A stretch of DNA of 64,000 nt. It comes from Ampelomyces quisqualis. Taxonomy: Eukaryota > Ascomycota > Dothideomycetes > Pleosporales > Phaeosphaeriaceae. The first letter of the stretch is position 1; every line of letters begins with the position of its first letter. Under the pieces are notes generated by a model that did no database searches, was not told where the DNA came from, and saw only the letters and a program-made list of their open reading frames with translations. The position numbers were made by a program, and so were the translations under genes. The stretch covers positions 496,001 to 560,000 of the forward strand of contig JAGTXZ010000003.1 of NCBI GenBank assembly GCA_018398575.1, read 5' to 3'. Positions 32,145-44,800 of this stretch are shown here, in pieces.

Positions 32145-33731
32145 CTATGCCCACTTCCCGAGAACACTCATCAAGATCAAACCGCAAATGAGCGCAAACA
32201 TCGCACCCAAGGTCCTTACCAGACCCGCGTGGAAGAGCTTGCCGTGCATCCAGTCATGCGCAAGCATCTCTACAATACCAACCCATGCGAGAATACCAGC
32301 GGAAAGCGCATCCAGGGTGCCGATGGCGATGATGGTGCTTGGGTCGTTGCCGTTAAATTGCTGCAGCACACCGATACCGATGCCCATGCCGATGGGGGTA
32401 ATGAGCGCAAAAGTACCCGCCATGATGCACTTTTGAAGTGTCGTTGCGGCAGCTCTGGGAAGTTCTGCGATGCAGGTACCAAGTGCAATTCCTTCGAACA
32501 TTTGGTGGAACAAGATGACGATGAAGAGGGTGATGAAGAAGGCGTCACCTGACACGACCAAGGTGATACCGATGACTGTGCAAAAGGTCAGCAAGCGCTT
32601 CGCATTTTGCTAGGACTTACTTACGAATGGAGTGGAATATGATGCCTGCCTCGAGATTCATGACGTTGATTTTCTCCTCCAGAGGTGTCGAACCGCGGAT
32701 GGGTCCATGAGAGTGGCCGTGGACATGCGGGGTAGCAGACGCAGTCGATTCAGCAGACTTGTCATCTCTCGATCCGGTAGCGATTTCTGCGCTGGTTCCA
32801 GCGTGCTTACTCTGTTGCCATTGCACGAAGCGTGCACCCAAATAGTCGACGAGGAAGGACAACATAAGACCCGCCATGAAGATTGCGGCCGTGGTACCTT
32901 CATATTGAAGCTCGCCAAGACAGGAGCTGCCAAACATCAAGTCGGCGTGGGTGAAGAGATGGACGAATGCAGTCGAGATGACAATACCCGTGCCGAACTG
33001 CTTCAAGATGACGAAGACGATGCTATCTTGGGGGATGATTTTAAACCGCGTGGTGAGGATGGGAAGAAATACTCCAGCAGCGCTCGTAACCAGGATGACA
33101 AACAGCAAGCCTACACGCAATGGTACGTTGTATTCACGGTCTGGAGCATTACAGTTACTCTGCTCGCTGCTACCACCAACACAGTGCCTATTCGATGTGA
33201 TCAGCACTATTGGGTCTCTTTCTTGACCTTACTGTACTTACGGGATACCGGCATGGTCGTGACAGTGCTCTCCAGAACCGGCAGGCTCTTCATTGGCGTG
33301 CTCTTCGGTGTGCTCATCACCACCGCTCTCTACGGTCTCAACGAGGACTTTGACGTCTTCGCCTGCATCGTCGACGCAGTACCTGGCGAAGAATCAGCAA
33401 GCATGGCAGGCATGGCGTTACATGATACTCACAATTCAGTGGTATGGTAGTGGCAGTCGGTGTATTGTGCTTGGAACTCCTCGGTTTTGGTCGGCCCGAC
33501 AACCTGGTACTCTTCAGTGCCGACCATGCACCAGCTAGAGACTGTTAGTGGCGAGTCCTCCCAGACACGTCAATACCATGGAGAAACGTACTTGACGGTG
33601 CTGTGAGGGTGGCAGTCTGAGACGGCTGTAATCTTTGGTGGCGACCCACTCGTCGTTGGTGCCGGTGTAGTTGTTTGTGCAACAGCACATGCTGCAAAGA
33701 GCAGTATTGCAGTGCGTGCGGCTGGAGCCAT
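32145..33731 (-). CDS. zrfC: ZIP zinc transporter, ZrfC-like, with Cys/His-rich ectodomain
   Basis: Five exons (33,731-33,592; 33,534-33,433; 33,382-33,242; 33,187-32,625; 32,575-32,145) with introns of 49-57 bp give 458 residues with every junction in frame. A signal peptide (MAPAARTAILLFAACAVAQ) is followed by an extracellular domain of about 130 residues rich in Cys and His (S-D-C-H-P-H-S, W-C-M-V-G-T-E-E-Y, D-C-H-Y-H-T-T-E, E-H-C-H-D-H-A-G-I-P-H-C). The eight-helix ZIP body follows. The loop after helix III contains H-V-H-G-H-S-H-G, helix IV has F-H-S, and helix V has L-F-H-Q-M-F-E-G-I-A-L-G, the metal-site motif. It imports zinc across the plasma membrane. The long N-terminus and divergent zincophore neighbour match A. 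fumigatus zrfC, the alkaline-pH transporter. Confidence 0.92.
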
Positions 33732-34900
33732 ATTGCTGGGCCTTCGGCGGTTTAGGCGAGCCGGGCGGAATAAAACAATAAAACCGTGCGAAGTTGTACC
33801 AGCGCGAGGCCTTGATACATCGCTTGCAGATACCTAGCAATAGAGGAGTCTTGAAATGGTCAGCCGGCCCGAGTCCCAGTACCGTGATGGAGTAATGCAC
33901 GAACGCCTCGTGAAGAATCTTCGCTCGTTCCGCTGCCATGGGGAAGGCCACACTTGGCAAAGAGTACCGAGTTGTCCAACTTACAGCTTGGCAATTATTA
34001 CTTGCGGATCCACGTCGTCGGACCAAGAAGCCGGACTTCAATCTAGTACAGAGTACAGGCGTACAGTAGAAGGTGTGTCACTGCGGTTTGTTTGCACACT
34101 GATGTGTAGAGCTGAACGTCAACATGAATTGTATGAGTCGGTTTTACTGTGGTCGGAATGTTGTTTTGTGTGTGTTTTTCGTTGTGCGAGTGGAAAAATG
34201 GCTTAGCAAAGACGTCGACCATGGTACGGAACCACGGGCCTATTCCCCCACGTGCTCCTCTTAAACAACTCAGAACTGGCTGTACTATTGTGTAACCATG
34301 CACTGACTCGACAACTGCCGTGGGGTGAGACAGCCAGGGTCCGCTGCCTACGATATTGTAGTCCCTCGGGATTCCCGAACTGAGGCATTGATCGTATCCA
34401 AGCTGAACTTTCTGGTCTCGGAAATCCTATTCTTTCAGCCCATCAGGGTGCTCTTACAGCAATATTCAACAGCTCAAGCAAATAGACTTGTCAGTCGGCC
34501 AGGCCTGGATGCACGGCACGCATAGACTCTGCCACGCGAGAGGTGCCTTGGCCAAGACGATCCACTGCATGTGCACCTGCATATACCACAGTGATGGTAC
34601 TAGCCTCTCCAAAAAGGTTGTCACTCGCTTGGGCATGCATCAGCGGCGGTACAGAGGCGTTATACTAGATGCCTGGGCGGGCGAAAAGGTATTCGCTAGA
34701 TTGGCAGAAGAGCACCGAGGTGTCTCCGGAGGGCTCTGGGAGTGAGATGCTGCATCCTACAATATAAAAAGCAGGTACATCACCCGCATAAATCCTCATC
34801 CAGCTTCTCGGGACCTGAGTGGAACAGCAGTTCGCATATACTCGGACACTCGACGTCTCAGACTGCGAACCATTGAACAGACGATTCTCCAAGCTTCATC
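33732..34900. promoter_or_regulatory. Shared zrfC/zincophore promoter with PacC-type sites
   Basis: This 1,169-bp divergent region contains the PacC consensus GCCARG (either strand) at 33,953-33,958, 33,987-33,992, 34,333-34,338, 34,498-34,503, and as an overlapping inverted pair at 34,547-34,556. That is six hits where about one is expected by chance. A TATAAAA-type box lies near 34,762, suited to the zincophore gene. I found no exact CAAGGT, the ZafA-type motif described for Aspergillus. Short ORFs in the region are not supported. Confidence 0.7.
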
Positions 34901-35959
34901 ATGGTCGCCTACTCTTCTCTCGTGCTTCTCGCAGCATCGGCTGCCGTCGCGAACCCTCTCTTACCTCGCCAGCAAAGTGCTGCTGCGACCGTCACGGTCA
35001 CTGCATCAGCTCCTTCCAGCACTGCCTGGAACGCTGGTGCAGTCAATGACTACCCCATCCACGCCTCTTGCAATGCCACCCAGAAGGCATACATCCAAAA
35101 GGGCCTGGAGGAGACCATTACCATCAGCCGACAGGCACGCGATCACATTCTTCGCTGGGGTAACTCCTCGAGCATCTACCAGAAGTACTTCGGCAAAGCA
35201 GCGACTGGAGAGCCTCTCGGTTGGTTCGCTAAGATTGCCGATGGCAACAAGGCTGGCACCCTTTTCCGCTGCGATGACCCTGATGGAAATTGCGCTCAGG
35301 ATGGTATGTACGGTTACTGCTGCGTTTGGGGGACCAACTGATGTTCTCCAGGATGGGCTGGGCACTGGCGTGGTTCCAACGCCACCGGCGAGACTGTAAT
35401 CTGCGACCTGTCCTACGAGCTCCGCCGCCCTCTTGAGGGAATGTGCGGACACGGCTGGACTGTCGCCAACGGCGCAACCAACTTCTACTGGGCGAGTGAT
35501 CTCCTCCACCGTCTTCTTCACATGCCTACCGTAGGAGAGGGCCACGTCGAGCACTACAGCGTCGGCGAGTACCCTGGCGTTCTTGAGCTGGCCAAGACCA
35601 ACTCTTCCTACTCCGTCAAGGACAGCGATACCCTGCAGTACTTTGCTCTCGAGGTATACGCTCACGATATCGCTGTTCCTGGTGTTGGATGCGTTGGCAC
35701 CTACACGGCCACTTCCACTCCTGCTGCTGCTGCCACATCGAGCCGTGCTGCTTCCAGTACTGCATCCAGTTCTGCAACTGCGAGCCGTGCTGCTAGCCCT
35801 GCGCCCGCGGTCACCTCCAGCCGTGCCGCCCAGTCTTGTACTCCCCACGATGACCACTGGTAAGTCGTTCCCAAGTGTAATGGTAGTTCAGACCTTGCTA
35901 ACGACATATCCAGGCACTGTCCCCCCGGTGTTTCCCAGCCAACTGCTCCCCCTGCTTGA
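34901..35959 (+). CDS. PRA1: Secreted zincophore, Asp f 2/Pra1 family
   Basis: Three exons (34,901-35,303; 35,352-35,859; 35,914-35,959) give 318 residues, with both introns (48 and 54 bp) in GT-AG consensus. A signal peptide (MVAYSSLVLLAASAAVA) is followed by the HRXXH-family body: N-D-Y-P-I-H-A-S-C-N-A-T, C-D-D-P-D-G-N-C, and the metal motif H-R-L-L-H (residues 187-191) with G-E-G-H-V-E-H-Y. Then come an Ala/Ser/Thr-rich linker and a tail C-T-P-H-D-D-H-W-H-C created by splicing the last intron, matching the conserved C-terminal Cys/His zinc site of Pra1. Pra1/Asp f 2 scavenges extracellular zinc and delivers it to the ZIP partner; several homologues are surface antigens or allergens. The gene lies about 185 bp from a RIP-mutated repeat block. 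Confidence 0.92.
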
Positions 35960-36143
35960 ATGAGAGAAAAGATGAAGCTTTGACTTGAAAAGCAAGAGGA
36001 TACCATCACGATACCACGTCCACCGATAGATTCTAATGATAATCCACGGTCGTTCCCACAGTGCCACTGCGCCGCCCCATTCTCCTTGCAGCCACTTTGC
36101 CGTCCTAATTTACCGTTTTGGAACCTCATTGTGTGGTGAGATC

Positions 36144-36608
36144 TGAGCGATTTTAGGTATAGTAGTAAATAAGTAGAGCTTAGGTAGAGTTAGAGTACCT
36201 TTATATAAGTGTTAAGACTGTTAGTCTAGTAGTAAACAATAAGAATACTAGTATAGACTAGAAGTATAGCTAAAGTTAGTTTTTGCAGATAGGTATAGAG
36301 TTACTTTAGATACAAAAGGTATTATTACTAAGATAGTAAAGGCTAGAGCTTTCTAAAAAGAGTAATAATAGTTAAATAGCTAGTTACTAACTTAAGCGTT
36401 TATAACATAAGTTAAATACAATAATCTATAAAAGTTTATTATAGTTTCTATATACTTAGTCTTTCTTATAGTTCTTATTATTCTTATTTATTATTATAGA
36501 TTCTTCTAGTTTCTTATTATAAGAAATAGTAAGACTAAATAAGACTAATAAGAAGGTTACGTAACATACTTAGTATACTATGTCTCTACACTAGGTCTAA
36601 GTCTTACA
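36144..36608 (-). mobile_element. LTR of a Ty3/Gypsy element (3' LTR, minus)
   Basis: A 465-bp segment beginning TG and ending CA. It is homologous in inverted orientation to the LTR starting at 62,192, sharing for example TAAAGGCTAGAGCTTTCTAA and AGTCTAGTAGTAAACAATAA. Just inside it the minus strand has a purine-rich tract (AAGAGAACAGGT), as expected next to a 3' LTR. Base composition changes abruptly at 36,144. Confidence 0.72.
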
Positions 36609-36819
36609 ACCTGTTCTCTTGTTTATTTATAATATTCTATGTTTTCTATTAGAGGTTTATAACACTATTCTTCTCTTTTATTCTTATATCTTTATAAGTT
36701 CTTAGGCTGCGTATTATTATTGTCTTTAAGATAATTATATTAATAACAAAGGATTATTTACTATAGTAGCCTATACCTAATATTCTTAAAAGAGCTTACC
36801 TTATAAGCGATTATTATTA

Positions 36820-37140
36820 AGTAAGAAGTGTAGAAACTATAAGTCTATAGGTGCAAAAGAGTGTGTCTCTTAGGATATTCTACTACTAGACTTTTTAAAG
36901 CTAAACTAACAAATAAAAAAGTTAGAGTAGTAGAAAGAGTTAGAAAAAGCTGCGTTAGTAACAAATAAGATAGAAGTAGAGTTAGTAGTTTTCTAAATAC
37001 GCGCGTGTTAGAATAAACTACGCTATATATAAAAGTAGAAGCTAGCTTTTAATTATAAAGAGCAGCGTATTTTTAATACTAGTCTACTAATATTAGAAAA
37101 GTTAGACGCCTTAGAATCTCTAAACTAAGCTGTAAATTAC
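36820..37140 (+). pseudogene. Transposon-associated zinc-finger/coiled-coil fragment
   Basis: The plus-strand frame reads a Cys-rich start (A-K-E-C-V-S) followed by a Glu/Lys/Leu coiled coil and L-E-K-L-D-A-L-E-S-L, like the C-rich plus coiled-coil proteins found in many fungal repeat regions. Stops of RIP type interrupt it. It is recognised by pattern only. Confidence 0.35.
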
Positions 37141-37239
37141 TTATTAATCTTAGAGAAGTCTAGTTCTTATTCTGCTTTATAGCACAGTAATAACGTGCCA
37201 AGAGTAGTTAGCAATTTATAAAGTTTGTCTCTAGCTTCT

Positions 37240-38420
37240 ACATATTCTCTAAGTTGTTATACCTTAACTATTAAACTAGGTATTCTTTTTAGCAGTTGGT
37301 ATCTTAGTGTGTTATTATTTTCTTAACTTTAAATTTGTTTTCTTCTTTAAGTTTATAGCAAAAGGTTTACTGTAACTGTATTTCTAAGTTAACTAGTTCT
37401 AGTAGGCTTATATAGAATCTAAAGTAGATCTCTGTATCTAGTAGAAGCTTAAGTATATATGTACCTAGTTAATTTCTTTTTAAAATTAAAAATAGTCTAA
37501 CTTTAACGTTGTTAAGTCCTTTACTTAGTTATTTTATATATAGATTTTTAGTGTAGAGATATATCTTATCCTCTTCTTTTAGCTAAGGTACTATTTTTTG
37601 TTTTCTATTAACATATAAGATGCTTTGTGTCTAAGCGTATTGTATTTATTCTTTTATTTTAGTATAGGTTTTCTTTATTTCTTTTACTGTCTATATAGTA
37701 GCTTTAGCCTTTAGGCTAAGTAATATTCTTGTAAAGAGATTTAGATATTATTTGTAGTTTGCAAAGTATAGCGTCTTGCCTATAGCTTTAGACAATTTGT
37801 TGTTATAGGCTAACTATGCTATTAGTAGTAGTAAAACCTAATTTGTCTATTGCAAGTTACTATAAATCTTAAGATATATTTTTATAGTTCTATTTATTCT
37901 TTTTGTTTAGCTATTTGTTTGGAGGTAATAAGCTGTTAATAGCTTTTGTTGCGTCTTAATTACTGCTTTTAAGATAGTCTAATAATTTAATATACAGAGT
38001 TTGTCTTAATTGCTAATAATTAACTTTAGTATACTATAGTATCTAATAAGTTTATCTTTAAGTATATGTGCTAGCTAAACAGCTATATAGTATTGTTAAA
38101 AGAGTAGTATTATAGCGTATTTAGTAAAGTAATCTACTATAACTAACTATAACTATAATAGCGTTATAGAATAATCCTATAGCAGAGTCTTTTAACAGTA
38201 GTAGTCTTATTACAAAGTCTATTAATATATTAGTCTAAGGCTTAGTTAAGAGTTCTATTAGCTATATTTCTCTATAAGGTGCGTATATACTATATGTATT
38301 ATATTAATAGTCTATATATTTTTTAATGTAAGCGCTTACTTTATTCTTTATATTCTTAAACTAGTAATTTTTTTAAATTAGTTTTATAGTTTAGCTTACT
38401 CTAGGATAACTATATACTGC
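37240..38420 (-). mobile_element. Ty3/Gypsy integrase and pol C-terminus, RIP-decayed
   Basis: Reading the minus strand and ignoring stops, the Gypsy integrase order is clear: A-P-Y-R-E-I...I-L-I-D-F-V (about 38,270), L-I-R-Y-Y-S-I-L-K-L-I-I-S-N (about 38,050; D to N at the second catalytic Asp), L-L-T-A-Y-Y-L-Q-T-N-S (about 37,950), and L-A-Q-L-A-Y-N-N (about 37,820). The C-terminal block D-K-V-Y-L-S-T-K-N-L (about 37,550), S-L-L-E-L, and E-Y-L-V just before 37,270 lead into the chromodomain-type end. It belongs with the LTR at 36,144 and is interrupted upstream at 38,611. Confidence 0.8.
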
Positions 38421-38610
38421 GTTATTATAGTGTTATTATATAATTAATTTCTATAGTTCTTCTAAGATATTAATTCTAATTTTTATTGTTAGGTTATTAA
38501 TATATCTTACTAGTCTAAGAAATCTATTATCTTATCTTTTAAAGATACTTAAGCTGTTAATAGTTTTAGCTCTAGTAATATTTAATCTTTAGCTAAGAGC
38601 GTCTACTTTT

Positions 38611-41600
38611 GTTAGGAAAACACAACGTTAGCAACATCTGCAACATTAGTAACACTATTAACATAACTATACTACTAGCTACTAGATAGTTCTTAACTAT
38701 GCTCTGCTGTGCTAAGTAATAATAGCAATACCTAGTATACTATTATTAGTAGCCTAGTTTATAGAACTCTTTTATAAAATAGTTTATAGTTCTTGTATTT
38801 AACATAGCTTTGCACTGTCTACATAACTATATTACTAGTTAGCAGCCTATTCTTAACTATGCCTAACTATAGTTTAAGTCTAAGGTAATTTCTTTAATAG
38901 CGCTATTACTTAGTTTAGGTTTTGCTGCAAATCTACACTATCTTTACACTTTAAATTAATTTTGCGTTACGTCTATATATATACTTCTTTTGCAATACTT
39001 TTTATATTCTTATACTTCTAGAACTAGGCTATATATCTACTTAAGCGTTTTTTATCTTATAGCTTTACATAGTAGTATACTATACTCTGTAGTTCTACTG
39101 CTTAATTTACCTAATTTACACTAGCTCTTTAAGCTTTGTAAGAATTTTCTAATTATAATTCTACTTAATCTCTTCTTTTTTTATTATTATACCTTATAGA
39201 CTACTACGCGACAATATCTTTCTGTTCTACTTCTTTAGAACTTTTGTTTCTAGATTACTTTCTAGGTTGTATAGAATAATGCTTATGTATATGTTTACTA
39301 GCTAGCCTAGTTAATACACTCTAAACATAAATTAGTCTTAAGTACCCTTTTTGTTTTAAGGCTCTGCAATTATAACTTTATTTGTCTTAATTAGCGTAAT
39401 AGCTTCTGTAAACACTATTAACGCTACCAAAATAAACGTTAAGTCTAGGTCCTTCTATTTTGCTAACACAGCGTCTATTTTAGACTTTAGTATTTCTTCT
39501 TTTAGTAGAAGAATTACATCTTTGCTAATTTTTTTTAAAGCTCTATTTAGAGTATTAGTTGCACACATAGTTTGTATAAACTAATAAGGATTTTAGCCTA
39601 AACGTTGCATAGTACTGTTTAATTATCTACTTAGCTCTTCTAATTAGGATTAGGTCTAGTTTTAACATAGGTTCTCTTAGCCTCTAGCTTAATTACCTTA
39701 TACTTTGCACTATATATAAGTAGTAAGTTAAGGTTGTTAGTAAACATTTCTTTATTTAGCTGCTAAAAGTACTATTTAATATACGTTAATATAAACTACT
39801 TAGTTTTCTTACTTCCTTTACTTTTAAATAGCGCAGCCTTAAGCTAGGCTAGTATTAAGAATATTACAATACTTTGTAACTTAGTATAGTTAAATATATA
39901 TGTACTCTTAGCTTCTACACTACTTAGCTCTTCTTATAGTAAGACCTTCTTATATCTTATTATTACATTAGCTATAGTTAATTAGAAGTTATCTATTTAG
40001 TATAGCTAGTAGAACGTTAGAAAGATGCTCTTAATGCCTAAATTCTTCTAGCTCTATAGGTCTTGCGTAACTAGAGTTTAACGCAGTATAAACCTTACTA
40101 TAATCTTTTCTTCTAACGCTATAAGCGCTATATACTCTAAAGAATTAATTATATTTTTAACTTCTTCTTATACCTTAGATAAGTAGGTATCCTAGCTCTT
40201 TACTATAACTAGGCCTACTATTTTTCTTATTTCTCTTATATCTATAACTTTCTTAATACTTACATATATAGGGTTAGTAGTAGTAAACAGTTTAGAACTA
40301 TCTATATTATTCTTCTTGCCTGTAAAATAGTGCTAGTTTAAGAAGTTCTTATTATCTTATAGTCTGCTAAGCGCTAGGGAGATAAAAAGAAGTATCTTAT
40401 AGAAACTCTTTTCTATTAGTATACCTAAGAGGGCCTAGGCCTTCTACTAATAACTATAGTTCTTAATTTAAATAGTCTTATATAAGTTACCTATAGTAGT
40501 ATTCTTAGATTTACAGTTATAGAACTTATTAAAGATAATACATTTCTATATTAATACGTAGCTAGAAATATTAAAGGTGTCTTTTATACTTACTTTACTA
40601 CCTCTTAATAATATTTTGTGTATAGTTATAAGTCTTATAGTTTAGTATTTATTAAGTACGCGTTTTACTAATATTATGTAGCTTTATACAATTATAAATT
40701 AGCTAGCAAATAGTACTAGATAGTGTATAGTTGTATTTAAGTAGACTTTTAGTATATAGTATTCTTAGATGTACTATAGAACTATCTCTATATACTTCTT
40801 ACTATCTTTTATAAATTTGCGTAGTAAGACGTTTTAGTTAAACGCTGTAAAGTACTATTTAACTTATAGATTAATTCTTATCTCTATTTCTTTATCTGCT
40901 ATTAGTGCGCCTATACTCTATAGAGGAGTGTTATCTATAAAGCAGATATAGAGTATAAGAGAGTCTTTTAGGTTGCACTATTTAGATTTGTAGAGGCCTA
41001 TAGTAATAATTTTAGCCTTCTTTACAGCTAGTATACAGTTCTATCTACTTACTATAGATACTGCTAACTCTAGCTCTTCTAGTAATTAAGGGTTTTTTTG
41101 CATGTATATAAGAATATCTGTTAGTTAGTTATAGAATACTATTCTTAACTATTGTCTTTAGCCTTATGTTAACTAGTTTTATTCTTTAATTAGTCTTCTT
41201 GTACTTTAGTCTAGTTCTTAAAGTGCGCATGCCCTATAATTATTATAAGTATAGCTAATCTTATTTTTCTATACCTATTATATTCTTAAACATACTACTA
41301 TTGTCTAAAGATAGCTCTTTTTTATAAAGTATATAGGCCTCTATTAGTTAGTATACTATAAATAGAACTATTAGTCTCTATAATAAATATAGTATTATAG
41401 GCGCGTTATCCTTAAAGTCTTCTAGAAAGAATCTAAAGAAGTTGGCTACTATTTACTATTTGTCCTCTTAGTAGTGTTCTATTACTACTCTAATTTAAGC
41501 TTATAGTTTATTTACTATTCTGTCTTATATATTAGTTACGTAGATTATAGTTATAGGCTCTCTATAGTGTACTTACCTTACGTTTAGTAAGGCTTAGAGC

Positions 41601-41826
41601 TGTAGTCTTTCTTTTAACGCAAGTTGTTTTACTAACTAAAGCTCTTTATTCTTATCTCTATTACCTTTACTATACTCTTCTTATTCTTCTTTACTACTAG
41701 AGTAAGCATCTTTCTCTAGTAACCTCTATTATTTCCCTATAGTACTATTGCGTTTCTGTCTAAGTATAGTAATTAGTATAGATATTATATTATTTTATAT
41801 TCGCGCAGTATCTTTATCTCTTGTTA
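38611..41826 (-). repeat. Unidentified 3.2-kb element, inverted copy
   Basis: Inverted copy of the sequence at about 57,357-60,570, diverged mainly by transitions. Both copies end in the same GTTAGGAAAACACAACGTTA sequence (38,614 here; reverse complement near 60,570). The other end stops at about 41,826, where it meets a short unmutated GC-rich patch. It sits inside the Gypsy pol remnant, so it inserted after that element. Confidence 0.78.
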
Positions 41827-44800
41827 GAAAAAATTAAGATTTGTCTGGTTAGCCTGGTTGCGGCGACCTGCGGCTGCCTAACAGCAATACTGTCTACTAG
41901 ACAATTTGCTAAAGTTGCTCTACTTACTTCTAGTCGCTAGCAACCTAATAGTAACCTAATAGTAAATTGCTTGTGTTGCTTGCGTTGCCTGTATTGCTAG
42001 TGTTACTAGTGTTGCTAGTGTTGCTAGTGTTACTAGATTTAATAGTTAAGGACTATTAAGTACTATAGCACTAGTAGAACTATATACTGCAGCTAGCTGC
42101 TTATATCTTTATACTCTTGTAGCGTAGGCTAACTAAGCTAGTCCTCCTTATCTAGTTATATAGGCTTTTTAATTGAATATAGTATAGACAAATTACGCTT
42201 CTTTAAAAGTAGGCTAGCTTAGACGCAGCTACTAGGCTTAACGTTCTATAGGGCACGCGTTAGCAGGTATATAACGCGCTCTATATATAGAAGGCTGTAA
42301 TAGCTACTACTACTTATAGAGTAATAATTATCTTGCTAGTTAGTTATATTAGAATTAGGTGCTGTATCTGCTAGTGCTGTACTATCTACTATAGTAGTCT
42401 ACACTGTTGCGTTATATTAAGGCTAACCTAACAGTATTTACGCGTTATACTAGCAAAAGTATATCTAGTTCTTATAACATTTGCGTTGCTTGCTATTTAT
42501 AACTACTTAATAATACTCTATTTCTTCTTTATACTGTTGCACTAACCTATTACACTTGTCTAGTTCTAGTTGCTATTCCTCTTTAGTTAAGGCAATTACG
42601 TTAAGTATGTTACCTTTAATTATAATATTATAGGCCTGCGTTACAAATTCTTCTTATACGTCTTCTGCTATAATACTCTAGCTACTTCTATAGTTCTTAA
42701 ACTATAGCTGTTTGTTTGCCTTATAAAAGTATTCTAGTGCAAGTTTGTTTATATGTCTGTACTCTTCTAGCAAAACATCTTTTACCTTACCTAATACTTT
42801 ACGTACACATATATAGATAGTATTCTATATAAGTTATTATATATTGTATTATGTTTAGACTTACTTACATTATTAGTGTTTCTGTGTAGGACTTTCTCCT
42901 CCTCTCTAACGTCCTCTTTCTTATCCTTTTCTATTAAGTAGTTTGCCTTCTTCTTCTCTTTATTATTATAATTGTCTATAAGCGTATTATAGCAATCTTA
43001 CTTCTCTTCTATGTAGTTAGCTAAGATATTATCTACGTTGTTGTTATAGGTATTCTTTGGCACTAAAACGTTAGCTCTGTTATTCTCTTATTAGTTTATG
43101 TGTATAGTAATATCCTATTATATATTATCCTATATAAGAATCTGTTAAATGCCTTTTAGGTTCTTCTATTTTTTGTAAATAGCATTAAAGTAGTCTGCTT
43201 TCTGTTAGCTAATACTATGTATAGAACTTGCAACATACTCTCTATAGTATATCTATAGAAGAGTATAGTTTTCCTAGTGCTGTTGTTATTAAATTCCTTT
43301 ATTGTGTTAAATATAACTAAGCCTATTAGTGCTACTATATTTGCACTTAGTTTATTAAACTTCTCTTAATTCCTAGTTATTGTAGCAATGCCCTATTTCC
43401 TGTTATTATAGAATAACTATGCTATTACTGCTACAAGACTAGGGTTTAGAAATCTAGTAGATTTAGGCTGTCTTTAGTTAGCTAGCATAGCTGTTTTAGA
43501 GGTATACTTACGTTCTTTAGGTCTTATAGTAAGTAAATAAAGTCTTTAAGCAGTTTGCTAGGCTTAAGAACCTATCTGTCTAGGTAGTTTAATATATAAG
43601 CACTAGTAATTTCTAGTTATCTTTGCCTTATTACGTAGGTCTGTAAGTTACTACACATATCTAGTATCTAGGTGCTTACTATTAGCTACTATCTTTAGCA
43701 GGCTGTAATAGTACTTATATAGCAGGCAGCTTCTTTATATAGTGTTAAGCTAATATACAATTAAACTAATAATAATAGAGTATTCTATACTTCTATCTAA
43801 GCGTCTAGCAGTATTTAGGCGTACACATACCTATATGTATTAAGCTATAGCATTATTACTATACTGCATAGCGTCTTTCTATTATTAGTAAGTAGTTGCG
43901 TTACTAGAATAACTCTTGCCTTCTCTAGTATAGTCTTATTTTTTAGTAATATACTTTTCTTTGCCTAGCGTTTTTCTTTCTTCTATAGCAGTAACTTAAA
44001 TAGGTTTGTACTAGATAAGAAGGGTTACAACTTTATAACAGTTAGAACTACTTAATTATATATAACAAGGCATCTTCCTATAATATAACAGCCTTAAGTC
44101 TAATAGTAGTTTTCTTTTAACTACTAATATTTTCTGTATGTTAGTCCTATAGGTTTTTAGTTTATGTTAGCTTGTTATACTTATACTACTACTGCGTCTA
44201 AATTTCTCTTGTTAACAAGCAAGTAATGCTGCAGATCTAGAAGTATATAGTATTTAATCTCTAGGCTGTCTTATTAGGTAACTTTTTGGTTAGGCTAGTG
44301 TAGCAGTTAGTTATACTTCTGTTTTAATCTTAGAGTTAAGGCTTAAGGATAGTAGCGTTAGAGTCTAGATAGTTTTTAGTCTTTGTAGCGTCTTAGTTTT
44401 TAGTATATTAGTTCTAAAGTTATATCTTCTAGAAGCTTAACCTTTGCACTATTATCTGTTAGCGCTTATTTTAGCGCTTGTTTAGACAGAAACATAGTGT
44501 GCTGCTAATATTACTTAAATTTACTACTTAGTATAGAGTATACAAAGCAAGCGCTTACTCTTTAAATGTTAGAGAACTATTAGTAAGGGTAGCAGAAGTA
44601 AGCAATATATATAGCGTAACAGAGTTTTTACTTTACAAGTATAAGTAGGGTTTTTATAACATATATAGTCTAATATTACCTTAAATTCTGCTAGAGTATA
44701 GTAGTTAGGCTATTTAATTAGATAGCCTCTTGTCCTTAACTGCGTGCTAGCGTACACAATAGTTATCTACTGTTAGTATAAATAGTTATACGCGCAATAC

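Noticed and set aside
32632..33450. 272-codon plus-strand ORF over the zinc transporter
   Set aside because: Antisense to five well-supported exons of the ZIP gene, with a composition that mirrors the transporter.
35006..35857. 283-codon minus-strand ORF over the zincophore
   Set aside because: Shadow of the zincophore exons; its Arg/Gly/Ser-rich composition is what the complement of an Ala/Ser-rich gene gives.
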